The notes under the pieces were generated by a model, which had not been told where the DNA came from, did no database searches, and saw only the letters and a list, made by a program, of their open reading frames with translations. Below are positions 34,103 to 43,052 of a stretch of 64,000 nucleotides of DNA, piece by piece. Positions within the stretch are counted from its first letter, which is position 1, and each line of letters starts with the position of its first letter. A program made the position numbers and the translations under genes. Where the stretch lies: positions 1-64,000 of the forward strand of contig CAVVOX010000006.1 in the NCBI GenBank assembly GCA_963749875.1, written 5' to 3'. Source of the stretch: JAHQVI01 sp963749875 (GTDB lineage Bacteria > Pseudomonadota > Alphaproteobacteria > Rhizobiales > Rhodomicrobiaceae).

Positions 34103-35935
34103 TTAATGGCTTCGGTAGCGCGGATAGGGTGTGCTCGGTTCCTCGAAATCGCCCGTTTCCGGTCCGGGATCATCCGGCGGCCGCTCGGGAACGAAGATCT
34201 TGGGCGAGGTTTTCCGGGCGGCGAGTGCAGCTGGCGTCGGCTCGGCCGCAACGTCCGGCGTCGCGGCCGCGGGTGTCGCCCTTTCGCTTTCGGGCTGATC
34301 CTTGGCTTCGCTCTCGCCTCCGGCGGCAGCGGCGGCCTTGCCGGCGACATCGACCTCGACAGACGGCTTGACGATGACGGCCGTCTGTCCGGAGGGCGCG
34401 GCGGCTTGTGCGTCCTCGCTCTCCCCGGTTGCGGCGGACATGTCCGTCTTGCCAGCGCCGCTCGCCTCGGCCGGCTCTGTGCTCGCCGGGGCCTCCTCAG
34501 CGGTCGCGGTGATGGTCAGTGGCTTCCCCGCCCCGTTTACGGCATCGTCCTCGCCGGCGAGTTTGGCGTCATCGATCTGGCGGGCGACGGCTTCAAGCTC
34601 CTGGCTGAGCGCGGAAATCTCGTCAAAAAGCGGGTCGGCGCCCGGTGTTTTCGCCTCTTCGGGCGGCATACGCCATTCAAATGCGTCGAGCGCGCCCGTC
34701 ACCGGAGAGATCGGCTGCCATTCGCTGGAGATCACACCGTCAGCCATCCAGACTGCGTCGCGCGGCGCCCGCACGGCGCGGGCCAGCCATTCGCGCACGC
34801 GCCCGGCATCGCGCTTCTCGCTGCCCTCGATGCGAGCCATCAAGGCGCAGACCCGTGCGGTGGGATTCTTGGCGATCAGCGGCTCGAGCGCCACGCGCGC
34901 CTCCTCCCAGTCGCGCGCATCGATCGCCGCCGTGGCCAGCGCGACCCGAGCCTCCGGATCGTCGGGCGTCATGACGATCAGCGATTTGATCCGGGCAAGC
35001 CTGTCGCGGGGCGAGTTGCCGGGCCGGGCATAGGCATAGTTCAAGGCGAGCTCGGGGTGCGGCGAATATTGCCAGGTCCGAGCGAGGATACGGGCGGCCT
35101 TGTTCATGTTGCCCTGGCTCGCCAATATGCGGCCCGCGATCACCGCCGCCGGCACGAAATCGGGTGCGAGCCGATGCGCTTCGAGCGCAAGATCGACGGC
35201 GCTGCCCGCTTGCGTCTCCTCGAGTTCCTGGGCCTGGGCCGTCAGAAGCACAGCCCGGCGCCGGTCATAGGTCTTCCGGTCGATATGCCGGTGATTGCGC
35301 GCGACCGACAATGTTTCGAGCGCCCCCTGCCAGTCACGGCCGCTGCATTGCATGGTGAAGAGGGCGTGAACGGGCCAGGGCAGGGCCGGATTGAGCGCCA
35401 TGGCGCGCGCCGCATATTGCCGGGCGGGCTCGAGCTGTCCTTCCCGGCTTGCCTCCAGAAACAGGCCGCGCAGTCCGAGCAGCCGCGTTTCCGGATTTTC
35501 CGACAGCGCCTCGAAGACACGCTGAGCCGTGCGATGATCGCCGCTGAGCTGGGCCGACTGCGCCTGCAACAGCGCCGTGAGCGGTTCGTTGTTGAGGGCC
35601 CGGCGCGCCTCGATCGCATAGCGCGCCGCGACCGCCTCATCTCCGGCGCCGACTGCGAAGATTCCGCGCCTCAAAGCGCCATAGCCGCGCGTCCGCCGGC
35701 GGTCCTTCAGATGACGACGCAGGCGGCGCGGGGACGCGATCAGCCGGGCGATGAGGCTAGCGATGAAGAACAATATGCCGGCCGCAATGACGATCGCCAC
35801 CGTAAACCAAAACAGGGTAATGTCGATCTCATAGCCGGGCCAATCGATCGTGAGCTGGCCCGGATTTTCCGCGAACCAGGCGAAACCGGCGGCAAGCGCC
35901 GCAAGCAATAGAAGATAGATCAGCGCGCGGATCAT
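34103..35935 (-). CDS. hemY: HemY-like membrane-anchored TPR protein
   Basis: The 610-residue protein has two N-terminal membrane helices (ALIYLLLLAALAAGFAWF; LFWFTVAIVIAAGILFFIASLIARL) and then the HemY_N and TPR-like helical repeats (ARRALNNEPLTALLQAQSAQLSGDHRTAQRVFEALSENPETRLLGLRGLFLEA). A long disordered Ala/Pro/Glu-rich C-terminal tail ends it (from about residue 480). The family is tied to haem synthesis genes and is thought to organise late steps at the inner membrane; it is not protoporphyrinogen oxidase. The ATG at 35935 is preceded by AGAGGCGG and overlaps the mic60 stop (TGATG), so translation is coupled. Confidence 0.85.
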   Translation of the reverse strand: MIRALIYLLLLAALAAGFAWFAENPGQLTIDWPGYEIDITLFWFTVAIVIAAGILFFIASLIARLIASPRRLRRHLKDRRRTRGYGALRRGIFAVGAGDEAVAARYAIEARRALNNEPLTALLQAQSAQLSGDHRTAQRVFEALSENPETRLLGLRGLFLEASREGQLEPARQYAARAMALNPALPWPVHALFTMQCSGRDWQGALETLSVARNHRHIDRKTYDRRRAVLLTAQAQELEETQAGSAVDLALEAHRLAPDFVPAAVIAGRILASQGNMNKAARILARTWQYSPHPELALNYAYARPGNSPRDRLARIKSLIVMTPDDPEARVALATAAIDARDWEEARVALEPLIAKNPTARVCALMARIEGSEKRDAGRVREWLARAVRAPRDAVWMADGVISSEWQPISPVTGALDAFEWRMPPEEAKTPGADPLFDEISALSQELEAVARQIDDAKLAGEDDAVNGAGKPLTITATAEEAPASTEPAEASGAGKTDMSAATGESEDAQAAAPSGQTAVIVKPSVEVDVAGKAAAAAGGESEAKDQPESERATPAAATPDVAAEPTPAALAARKTSPKIFVPERPPDDPGPETGDFEEPSTPYPRYRSH

Positions 35936-37128
35936 CAGCCGCCTCTTTTCCCGGTTTCTTCGCCGCCAAGCGCGGTCAACAGCTTGGCCTCTACCTGGGC
36001 CAAGGCGTCTTCCGCAGCAATCCTTGCCTTCAGCTCTCCGATCCACGGCTTCATCGCTTCGGCTGCCGGGCCCTTCAATTGCTCGGCTTCCGAGAGCGCG
36101 ACACGCAGATCTTCGCCTTTAAGCCGGTGCTCGATCCGGGCGAGAATGGCTTGCGTCGAGTCGCCGGGCACATCGCCCTTGCGCTTGATGCGAATGAAGG
36201 ACCGGAGCTTTGCCCACAATTCTGAAGCGAAAGAGTTGCTCGCCGGACGAAGCTCGGCATCGAGCGCCGCATTCGCGGCTTTGTCGAGGCCTGCCTGGAG
36301 CTGCTCAAGGCTGGGGACGCCCTGGTCGCGGCGCTTCTCCAGCGCGCCGAGATCGAGCGGCACGGGCGACATCTCCGCAACCGACTTGAGCTCGGAGGCA
36401 AAGGGCCTGCCCTCATTGGCGGCGCGGCGCAGATTGTAAAGCGCAAGGGCGAGAGCCGTCGCCTTGCTGTCGGTCTGCGTCTCGCTCTGAGCTTTGGCGA
36501 TGGTCTCGACGCGGCTTTCCAGAGCTGTGAGGCGTGCGGTCAGCGGATCAAGCGACTGCTGAACGGTTTCCTGCGTCGCGCCGCCGGCGGCAGGCCGGGT
36601 CTCGACCTGCGAGAGCCGCCGCGAAAGGCGGGTCACATCCTGCTTCAGGCGCTCGGTCTCCGCGGCGGCCGTCTGCAGTTGCTCGGCCCGCTGATCGGCG
36701 CGGCGCAGCGCGTCTTCCAGCGCGATGACTTTGGCTTCGGCACTGCCGATCTGCGCACGCAGCGCCTGCGCCTGCTCCGGCGAGAATCCGGCCGGCTCGC
36801 GGTCTGCGAACAGGAAATAGGCAAATGCAAGCGCGAGAACGGCGCCGATGACGCCTGCCGCCAGATGCGTTGAGAGATTGACCAGGCTATAGCCGCTCAG
36901 CGAATGGTGCGGCTCGGCTTCGGTGTTGCCGGCGGCCTCCGCGGCCTCGCTTTCCGGACCCGGTCGATCCTCGGAAGTCGATTCCCGCTTTTCTTCATTG
37001 GCTGGATCCGGCGCCGGTTTGTCTTTAGAGGGAACTTCCTTAGCCGTCAGATCGAGCGTCGCGTAGGGGCGTTGTTCTTTTCCCCCGCTTCCCGGCTCTT
37101 TCTCGTCCGATCCGCTACTTGCTGTCAT
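35935..37128 (-). CDS. Mic60/mitofilin-like inner membrane protein
   Basis: The 397-residue protein has an acidic, disordered N-terminus (about 80 residues) and one membrane helix (LAAGVIGAVLALAFAYFLFA). A long coiled coil follows (about residues 110-210: AEAKVIALEDALRRADQRAEQLQTAAAETERL and LTARLTALESRVETIA), then a C-terminal helical mitofilin-type domain (IKRKGDVPGDSTQAILARIEHRLKGEDLRVALSEAEQLKGPAAEAMKPWIGELKARI). Alphaproteobacterial Mic60 is the ancestor of the mitochondrial crista-junction protein and is typically encoded with haem genes, as here. GGGAG upstream supports 37128 over 37146. Confidence 0.85.
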   Translation of the reverse strand: MTASSGSDEKEPGSGGKEQRPYATLDLTAKEVPSKDKPAPDPANEEKRESTSEDRPGPESEAAEAAGNTEAEPHHSLSGYSLVNLSTHLAAGVIGAVLALAFAYFLFADREPAGFSPEQAQALRAQIGSAEAKVIALEDALRRADQRAEQLQTAAAETERLKQDVTRLSRRLSQVETRPAAGGATQETVQQSLDPLTARLTALESRVETIAKAQSETQTDSKATALALALYNLRRAANEGRPFASELKSVAEMSPVPLDLGALEKRRDQGVPSLEQLQAGLDKAANAALDAELRPASNSFASELWAKLRSFIRIKRKGDVPGDSTQAILARIEHRLKGEDLRVALSEAEQLKGPAAEAMKPWIGELKARIAAEDALAQVEAKLLTALGGEETGKRGG

Positions 37129-37193
37129 AATCTTCACTCCCGCCATGCTGAAGACCGGGTTAAACAGTCGGCGGCAAAATAGACCGGCAATGC

Positions 37194-37961
37194 TTAACGT
37201 TTACCAAGCGCTTCCTTAAGATCGGCGAGCGCCGTGCTTAAAAATGGAGCGGGGCCGATCAGCTTCATCATCTCCGTCTCCGTTGGACGGGAGGAAACGG
37301 CGACCGTCAACCCCTCGATTTCCCTTAGCGCCGCCGCAATGGCCTCAGAATAGCAATAGCACGTTATGGCGCGAGCTTCCCGCTCAAGCTTAAACCTTTT
37401 GATGAGATCGACAAAAATTGTCGCGGTGCGGGGCGACATGAGGATCACGCCGTCAACGCCGGCGCGAAGCCGGTCGGCAAGGTGCCGCGCGCTCACCACA
37501 TCGACCTCGCGTGCCTCATACACGATCAGGCGGGGCACGGCAAAGCCGGCAGCCTTCAATGGCGTCTCGAGGTCGAAGGCGAGGGTCTGGCCGGTCAGAT
37601 AAAGCAGGGCGCCTGCCGACGGATTTGCGCTATGCGTAATCAGCGGCAGCAGATCTTTTGCCGTGCCCTCGCCTCTGATGATCTGAGAAAAGCCCTGCCG
37701 CCGGGCAAACGCCGCGGTCCCCTCGCCGACACAATAGATCGGCAGGCGCTTCGCCGCCTCGAAGGAGGCGTTGAGCGAGAGCCCGCGCAGGGCATTGCGG
37801 CTGGTCGCGATCAGTGCCTGGACGCCTTGAAGGCGCAGCGGCGTAAGCGGCGGGAAGACGATTTCCAGAAGCGGATGGATCAGCGGCTCGTGACCGAGGG
37901 TTTTGAGCTTGGAAGCCTGGCGCTCAGCATCCTCAAGGGGCCGCGTGATCACCAGACGCAT
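37194..37961 (-). CDS. hemD: Uroporphyrinogen-III synthase
   Basis: HemD cyclises and inverts ring D of hydroxymethylbilane to form uroporphyrinogen III. The 255-residue protein follows the two-domain family pattern: VITRPLEDAERQASKLKTLGHEPLIHPLLEIVF at the N-terminus, ALIATSRNALRGL, PIYCVGEGTAAFARRQGF, DGVILMSPRTATIFVDLIKRF and the C-terminal AITCYCYSEAIAAALREI. The family is poorly conserved, but position directly after hemC with a one-base TGATG overlap makes the call firm. Confidence 0.93.
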   Translation of the reverse strand: MRLVITRPLEDAERQASKLKTLGHEPLIHPLLEIVFPPLTPLRLQGVQALIATSRNALRGLSLNASFEAAKRLPIYCVGEGTAAFARRQGFSQIIRGEGTAKDLLPLITHSANPSAGALLYLTGQTLAFDLETPLKAAGFAVPRLIVYEAREVDVVSARHLADRLRAGVDGVILMSPRTATIFVDLIKRFKLEREARAITCYCYSEAIAAALREIEGLTVAVSSRPTETEMMKLIGPAPFLSTALADLKEALGKR

Positions 37962-38905
37962 CAGGCCACCGCGCGAAAAAAGTCCGGTCCGGCGGATTTC
38001 AGGAGCTCGCGGGCCGCATCCGCACCCATTTTGGCGCCATCAGCGGGTGCGCCGGCGCGTTCCGCTTCGAAGGACCGGCTGCCATCGGGTTGCAGAATCT
38101 GGCCGCGGAAATGCAGCCGGTCGCCGCTTAGCGTTGCAAGTCCCGCGATCGGTGTGCGGCAGGACCCGTCAAGCCCGGCAAGAAAAGCGCGCTCCGCCGC
38201 AACGCACAGGCTCGTTTCCTCATCGTGAAGCGGCGTAAGGAACTCCGCCATGCGCTCATCGCCGATCCGTGTTTCGACGCCGATCGCGCCTTGCGCGATG
38301 GCGGGCAGCATCTCATCGGTCTCCATGGAGGCCGTCACCCGATGCTCAAGGCCGAGACGGCGGAGGCCGGCCAGGGCGAGCAGGGTCGCATCGGCCACGC
38401 CGTCTTCAAGCTTGCGCAGCCGTGTCTCGACATTGCCGCGATAGGGAATGACCTGCAGATCCGGGCGAAGCAGCTTGACCTGCGCCTGACGGCGAAGCGA
38501 GGAGGTGCCGAAGACCGCGCCTTTCGGCAAATCCGTCAGCCGCTCGGCCTTGAGGCTGATAAAGGCATCGCGGACATCTTCCCGCGGCAGCAGACAGGAA
38601 ATCTCCAGACCCTTCGGCAGCTGGGTCGGCATGTCTTTCATAGAATGCACGGCGACATCGATCTCCGAGGCGATGAGGGCATCCTCGATCTCCTTGGTAA
38701 ACAATCCCTTGCCGCCAAATTCGGCAAGCGGCTTATCAGTGATGATGTCGCCACTCGTCTTGATGATGATGATGTCGAAATCATCCGGCGTGAGGTCATG
38801 CGCGGCGATCAGCCGGTCGCGAAGCTGGTAGGCCTGAGCAAGCGCCAACTTGCTGCCGCGCGTGCCGATGCGGATTTTTGCTTGCTTTTGCAGCTCGTTT
38901 TGCAT
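37961..38905 (-). CDS. hemC: Hydroxymethylbilane synthase (porphobilinogen deaminase)
   Basis: HemC joins four porphobilinogens into hydroxymethylbilane. The 314-residue protein has RIGTRGSKLALAQAYQLRDRL, the catalytic-Asp region KDMPTQLPKGLEI, FGTSSLRRQAQ, RGNVETRLRKL and the Cys that holds the dipyrromethane cofactor in LDGSCRTPIAG (about residue 247). The frame is open upstream to 39022, but AAGGAG before 38905 and family alignment support this start. It is the first gene of hemC-hemD-mic60-hemY and is divergent from tsaD. Confidence 0.96.
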   Translation of the reverse strand: MQNELQKQAKIRIGTRGSKLALAQAYQLRDRLIAAHDLTPDDFDIIIIKTSGDIITDKPLAEFGGKGLFTKEIEDALIASEIDVAVHSMKDMPTQLPKGLEISCLLPREDVRDAFISLKAERLTDLPKGAVFGTSSLRRQAQVKLLRPDLQVIPYRGNVETRLRKLEDGVADATLLALAGLRRLGLEHRVTASMETDEMLPAIAQGAIGVETRIGDERMAEFLTPLHDEETSLCVAAERAFLAGLDGSCRTPIAGLATLSGDRLHFRGQILQPDGSRSFEAERAGAPADGAKMGADAARELLKSAGPDFFRAVA

Positions 38906-38933
38906 GACGTCTCCTTGGCCAAGCTGCGTTGCG

Positions 38934-38961
38934 CGATTATGACAATTTGTCAAGCGGTCAA
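38934..38961 (-). promoter_or_regulatory. Predicted hemC promoter with overlapping palindrome
   Basis: On the minus strand TTGACC (38956-38961) and TAATCG (38934-38939) are 16 bases apart. Within them lies the inverted repeat TGACAA-T-TTGTCA (38940-38952), well placed to be an operator. The regulator is unknown; the half-site does not match the FNR consensus. Confidence 0.4.
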
Positions 38962-39027
38962 GCAGCCCCCGACGGAACGGCCTTTTATGCTGTCTCGTAT
39001 AGATTAATACCCCAACAGCCATAGAGC

Positions 39028-40125
39028 ATGGAAATGCGGCAATTGCGGTACCCGTTTCACATTCTCGGTATCGAGACGAGCTGCGACGAGACCGGCGCTG
39101 CAGTCGTTGTACGCCAGGCCGACGGGTCAGGGTCCATTTCCGCCAATCTTATCCGCTCGCAGTTGCACGAACACAAGGCCTTTGGCGGTGTTGTACCTGA
39201 AATTGCCGCGCGCGCCCATGTCGAAGTTTTGGACGGGCTGATTGCTGCGGCGATGGAGGAGGCGCGGCTCGATTTTCCCGATCTCTCGGCCATTGCGGTG
39301 ACGGCCGGGCCCGGACTGATCGGCGGATTGCTCGTCGGCGTCGTCACGGCAAAAGCGATCGGCCTAGTGCATCAGCTGCCCGTCATTCCGGTCAACCATC
39401 TGGAGGGCCACGCGCTTACGGTCGGCCTGACGGAAGGGCTCCGGCCGCCCTATCTGCTGCTGCTGGTCTCCGGCGGCCATACGCAGCTCCTGACGGTTCA
39501 TGGTGTGGGGGATTACGAAAGGCTCGGCACGACGCTCGACGATGCGCTGGGCGAGGCGTTCGACAAGACGGCCAAGCTCCTCGGCCTCGGCTTTCCCGGC
39601 GGCCCGGACGTGGAACGCTGGGCCGAAGGCGGCGATTCGCATCGCTTTGCCCTGCCGCGCCCGATGGTCGGCCGCCCGGAAGCGCATTTTTCCTTTTCCG
39701 GCCTGAAGAATGCGGTCCGGCTCGCGGCGCGCAAATTGGAGCCCTTGCGCGAAGCCGACATCCGTGATCTATGCGCCTCTTTCGAAGAGGCCGTCACGCG
39801 GTCCGTAGTCGACCGGATAAACACCGCCATGAGCTCCTATATGGTTCGCTATCCGGATCAGCGCGCCTGGCGCCTGGTCGCGGCGGGCGGCGTTGCCGCC
39901 AATAAGCGGCTGCGCGCGGCGCTGGCGGGGGTGGCGGCGGAAAACGGCTTCAGCCTGCACCTCCCGCCCCTGTCGCTTTGCGGCGACAATGCAGCGATGA
40001 TCGCCTGGGCCGGGGCGGAAAGGCTGGCTCACGGATTGCCCTATGATAAGGAATTTGCGGCGCGCGCACGCTGGCCGCTCGATGAGGATGCGCCGAAGGC
40101 CATCGGCGCCGGAGCGAAAGCCTAG
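39028..40125 (+). CDS. tsaD: tRNA N6-threonylcarbamoyladenosine transferase TsaD
   Basis: TsaD transfers threonylcarbamoyl to A37 of ANN-reading tRNAs, an essential modification. The 365-residue ASKHA-fold protein has ILGIETSCDETGAAVV, the metal-binding HLEGH (His124, His128), LLVSGGHTQLL, GEAFDKTAKLLGLGFPGGP, SFSGLKNAV and the C-terminal metal Asp in CGDNAAMIAWAG (about 319). The start at 39028 is followed six bases later by a second ATG; both are possible. It is divergent from hemC and 21 bases upstream of gpsA, a common arrangement in Hyphomicrobiales. Confidence 0.96.
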   Translation: MEMRQLRYPFHILGIETSCDETGAAVVVRQADGSGSISANLIRSQLHEHKAFGGVVPEIAARAHVEVLDGLIAAAMEEARLDFPDLSAIAVTAGPGLIGGLLVGVVTAKAIGLVHQLPVIPVNHLEGHALTVGLTEGLRPPYLLLLVSGGHTQLLTVHGVGDYERLGTTLDDALGEAFDKTAKLLGLGFPGGPDVERWAEGGDSHRFALPRPMVGRPEAHFSFSGLKNAVRLAARKLEPLREADIRDLCASFEEAVTRSVVDRINTAMSSYMVRYPDQRAWRLVAAGGVAANKRLRAALAGVAAENGFSLHLPPLSLCGDNAAMIAWAGAERLAHGLPYDKEFAARARWPLDEDAPKAIGAGAKA

Positions 40126-40146
40126 CGAGGCTACTGAGGCGGAGAA

Positions 40147-41196
40147 ATGACGGATTATCAGACTGTTGGGATCGTCGGCGCAGGCGCCTGGGGGACCGCG
40201 CTCGCCGTTGCGGCACGGCGCGCCGGGCGCGATGTCGTCATCTGGGGGTATGAGCGCGAGACGGTGGAAGAGATCAACCACCAGCACGCCAATCACATCT
40301 ATCTCCCCGGAATCACGCTTGACCGGCAGATCCGCGCAACGGCCAAGGTTGCCGAGGTGGCCGCCGCCGATCTCATATTGATGGTCGTGCCGAGCCAGTT
40401 CTTTCGCACCGTCGCCTCGGAATTCGCGCCCCATATCGGCGAGAAGCCGGTGATCATCTGTACCAAAGGCTTCGAGGAGGACACGGGCAAGCTGATGTCC
40501 GATGTGGTCGCGGAAGCCTTGCCGCGTGCGATACCGGGCGTGCTCGCCGGGCCGAGCTTTGCGAGCGAAATTGCGCGCGGGCTGCCCGCCGCCCTGACGA
40601 TCGCCGCCGATGAAGAGGTGATCGGTCTGCGCGTCGCCAACGCCCTCGGCAGCCGGTCGCTCCGGCTCTACTGGTCCGACGATGTGCTCGGCGCCCAGAT
40701 CGGCGGCGCCCTGAAGAACGTGCTGGCGATCGCGGCCGGTATCGTCGCCGGGCGTCAACTCGGCGACAATGCGCGCGCCGGGATCATCACCCGCGGCTTC
40801 GCCGAGCTGATGCGCTTCGGCCTCGCCGTTGGCGCAAAGCCGGAGACGCTTATGGGGCTGATGGGCCTCGGCGATCTGATCCTGACCTGCTCCAGCGAGC
40901 AATCCCGGAATATGTCACTGGGCAAGGCGCTTGGTGAGGGCAAGGCGCTCGCCGACATTCTCGGGTCGCGAAAATCGGTCACGGAAGGCACGCATTCGGC
41001 TGCCGCCGCTGTCGTCCGCGCAAGGGAAATCGGCGTCGAGTTGCCGATCTGTGATGCGGTCCGGGCGATCCTGGTGGGAGAGATGAATGTCGACGATGCG
41101 ATCGAAGCCGTATTGTCGCGTCCGTTCAAGAGCGAGGTTGAGCCCCTTCCCGCGCGTGACGCCAGCGCGCGTAAGCGCCGCCAAAGGTCCGCTTGA
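40147..41196 (+). CDS. gpsA: Glycerol-3-phosphate dehydrogenase [NAD(P)+]
   Basis: GpsA reduces dihydroxyacetone phosphate to glycerol-3-phosphate for phospholipid synthesis. The 349-residue protein starts with the dinucleotide-binding VGIVGAGAWGTALAVAAR (GxGxxG at about 10-15). It has the conserved VPSQFFR, CTKGFEEDTGKLMS, LAGPSFASEIARG, GAQIGGALKNVLAIAAGIVAGRQLGDNARAGIITRG (active-site Lys) and GLMGLGDLILTC. The last 71 bases overlap the 3' end of the opposing mddA gene. It shares an operon with tsaD. Confidence 0.96.
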   Translation: MTDYQTVGIVGAGAWGTALAVAARRAGRDVVIWGYERETVEEINHQHANHIYLPGITLDRQIRATAKVAEVAAADLILMVVPSQFFRTVASEFAPHIGEKPVIICTKGFEEDTGKLMSDVVAEALPRAIPGVLAGPSFASEIARGLPAALTIAADEEVIGLRVANALGSRSLRLYWSDDVLGAQIGGALKNVLAIAAGIVAGRQLGDNARAGIITRGFAELMRFGLAVGAKPETLMGLMGLGDLILTCSSEQSRNMSLGKALGEGKALADILGSRKSVTEGTHSAAAAVVRAREIGVELPICDAVRAILVGEMNVDDAIEAVLSRPFKSEVEPLPARDASARKRRQRSA

Positions 41197-41908
41197 GGTC
41201 CCGCTCCTCGTAACGCATGGCGATGAGGATGTAAGCCGTCAGCGCGGCTGCGATCAGCATATGGCCGGCGGTCAGGAGCGGCGTCATCCAGAAGCCGAGC
41301 AGCACGCCGACATACATCGGGTGCGATAGGAAGCGGTAGAGGCCGCTCGCCTTGAGCGTCGGCGGCGGGAGGTCGCGGCCCTGTGACCACGCCCAGGCCT
41401 GGCGGATGCCCAGCAGCTCGATAATATCGAAATTGATGGCGGAGACGAGCAGGATCAGCCAACCGGCTGCGAAGAGCGCCCAGATGACGTCCGCAAGGGC
41501 CGTCCCGGAGACATCCCATATCACGAGCGGGATCGGCTGCCAGAGGAGCAGCAGGAGAAAGCCGGCAATGCAGGCGGCGAGCACATAGGTGGAACGTTCC
41601 AGGCCCTGGGGGACATAGCGAATCCACCAGCTCTTGAAGGAGGCCCGCGCCATCACCGAATGCTGCAGACCGAACAGCGCGACGAGCGCCAAATCCCATA
41701 GGGCGGCAAGAAATGGCGGCATGGCCGCGCCGCGATCGACCGTCGGCGCGATCCACGCCTCTGCGGGCGTAGGCAGATTCCCGAGAAAAATGACGAAGCG
41801 GGTAAAAAACGCAAAGGTCAGCACAAACGCGAAAGCCGCATAGGTCAGGGCCGCGATGCGTTTGACCCCACGAGGCTCAGCGCCCTTCCTTGTACTCGGA
41901 CTCGTCAT
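41126..41908 (-). CDS. mddA: Methanethiol S-methyltransferase (MddA family)
   Basis: The 260-residue NnrU-superfamily membrane protein matches MddA, which methylates methanethiol to dimethyl sulfide with S-adenosylmethionine. Typical blocks are LFGLQHSVMARASFKSWWIRYVPQGLERSTYVLAA, LYRFLSHPMYVGVLLGFWMTPLLTAGHML and YILIAMRYEERDLKRTFGGAYARWR, with five or six membrane helices. The ATG at 41908 is the native start; a frame opening at 41932 is created by the IS630 end. The last 71 bases overlap gpsA tail to tail. The IS630 copy sits 8 bp upstream of the start, so expression may depend on the IS. Other NnrU-like enzymes remain an alternative. Confidence 0.78.
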   Translation of the reverse strand: MTSPSTRKGAEPRGVKRIAALTYAAFAFVLTFAFFTRFVIFLGNLPTPAEAWIAPTVDRGAAMPPFLAALWDLALVALFGLQHSVMARASFKSWWIRYVPQGLERSTYVLAACIAGFLLLLLWQPIPLVIWDVSGTALADVIWALFAAGWLILLVSAINFDIIELLGIRQAWAWSQGRDLPPPTLKASGLYRFLSHPMYVGVLLGFWMTPLLTAGHMLIAAALTAYILIAMRYEERDLKRTFGGAYARWRHAREGAQPRS

Positions 41909-41918
41909 GGCTCGGCTA

Positions 41919-43052
41919 GTGGTCTGATCCATTCAGGCGATTCCCAAATTCTCCGAAGCAGCTCATTCTTGCGCAATGAGATCAGGGATCACCGTGACTG
42001 TTACGCGCGATGAGCGGCTTCGTCTTGAAACCATCATTGCGGATCGTTGTGCGCCTCAGAAACACGTCTGGCGCGCGCAGATTATTCTGGCCACCGCCGA
42101 TGGTTGCGGCACCACCGAGATCATGCGCCGGTCCGGCAAATCCAAACCCGTCGTCTGGCGTTGGCAGGAGCGCTTCATGCATGAGGGCGTGGATGGGCTG
42201 CTTCGCGACAAGACGCGGCGGCCAGGGAAGAAGCCTTTGCCCGCAACGACCGTGCAACGTGTCGTTGATCTGGCGCTGAGCAGGCCGCCGGGAGAGACCA
42301 CGCATTGGACCGGCCGGATGTTGGCCAGGGCTGCCAATGTCAGCCTGCGTTCGGTTCAGCGCATTCTTGAAGCCCATCAGCTTTCTCCGCACCGGATCCG
42401 GACGTTCAAGCTTTCCAAAGATCCCCACTTTGCCGACAAGCTCAGAGACATTGTCGGTCTCTACGTTGATCCGCCCGCTCATGCCGTCGTTTTCTCGGTT
42501 GATGAGAAGAGCCAAATCCAGGCGCTGGACCGTACCCAACCGGGACTGCCAATGAAGAAGGGGCGAGCCGGAACCATGACCCATGATTACAAGCGGAACG
42601 GGACGACGACCTTATTCGCCGCGCTCAATGTGCTGGAAGGAACGGTCATTGGCCGCAACATGCAGCGCCATCGTCATCAGGAATTCATCCGCTTCCTGAA
42701 TACCATCGAGGCGCAGGTTCCGGCAGGCAAGCTCGTCCACGCCATTGTCGACAACTACGCGACGCATAAACACTCCAAAGTCAGGGCCTGGCTGGCGCGC
42801 CATCCGCGTTGGACATTCCATTTTACGCCAACTTCAGCGTCCTGGCTCAATGCTGTCGAGGGCTTCTTCGCAAAACTCACGCGGCAACGGTTGAAACGGG
42901 GCGTGTTCCGATCCCTCGTTGAGCTGCAAACGGCTATCAACCGCTTTATCCAGGAAAACAATGCCGAGCCGAAACCCTTCGCCTGGACAGCCGATCCAGA
43001 TCGGATCATCGAAAGCGTCAAGCGTGGGAAGCAAATGTTAGAGTTGCTCCAC
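41919..43052 (+). mobile_element. IS630-family insertion sequence
   Basis: The element of 1134 bp carries one intact transposase and is flanked by TA on both sides (41917-41918 and 43053-43054), the target duplication of IS630/Tc1 elements. The inner ends start GTGG and end CCAC, with only short terminal identity. The insertion lies between the mddA start codon and its former upstream region. The gene is intact, so it could still move. Confidence 0.88.

Noticed and set aside
33971..35911. 646-codon open frame antisense to hemY
   Set aside because: High GC makes the opposite strand stop-poor; composition is Arg/Gly/Ala low complexity and hemY has recognised domains.
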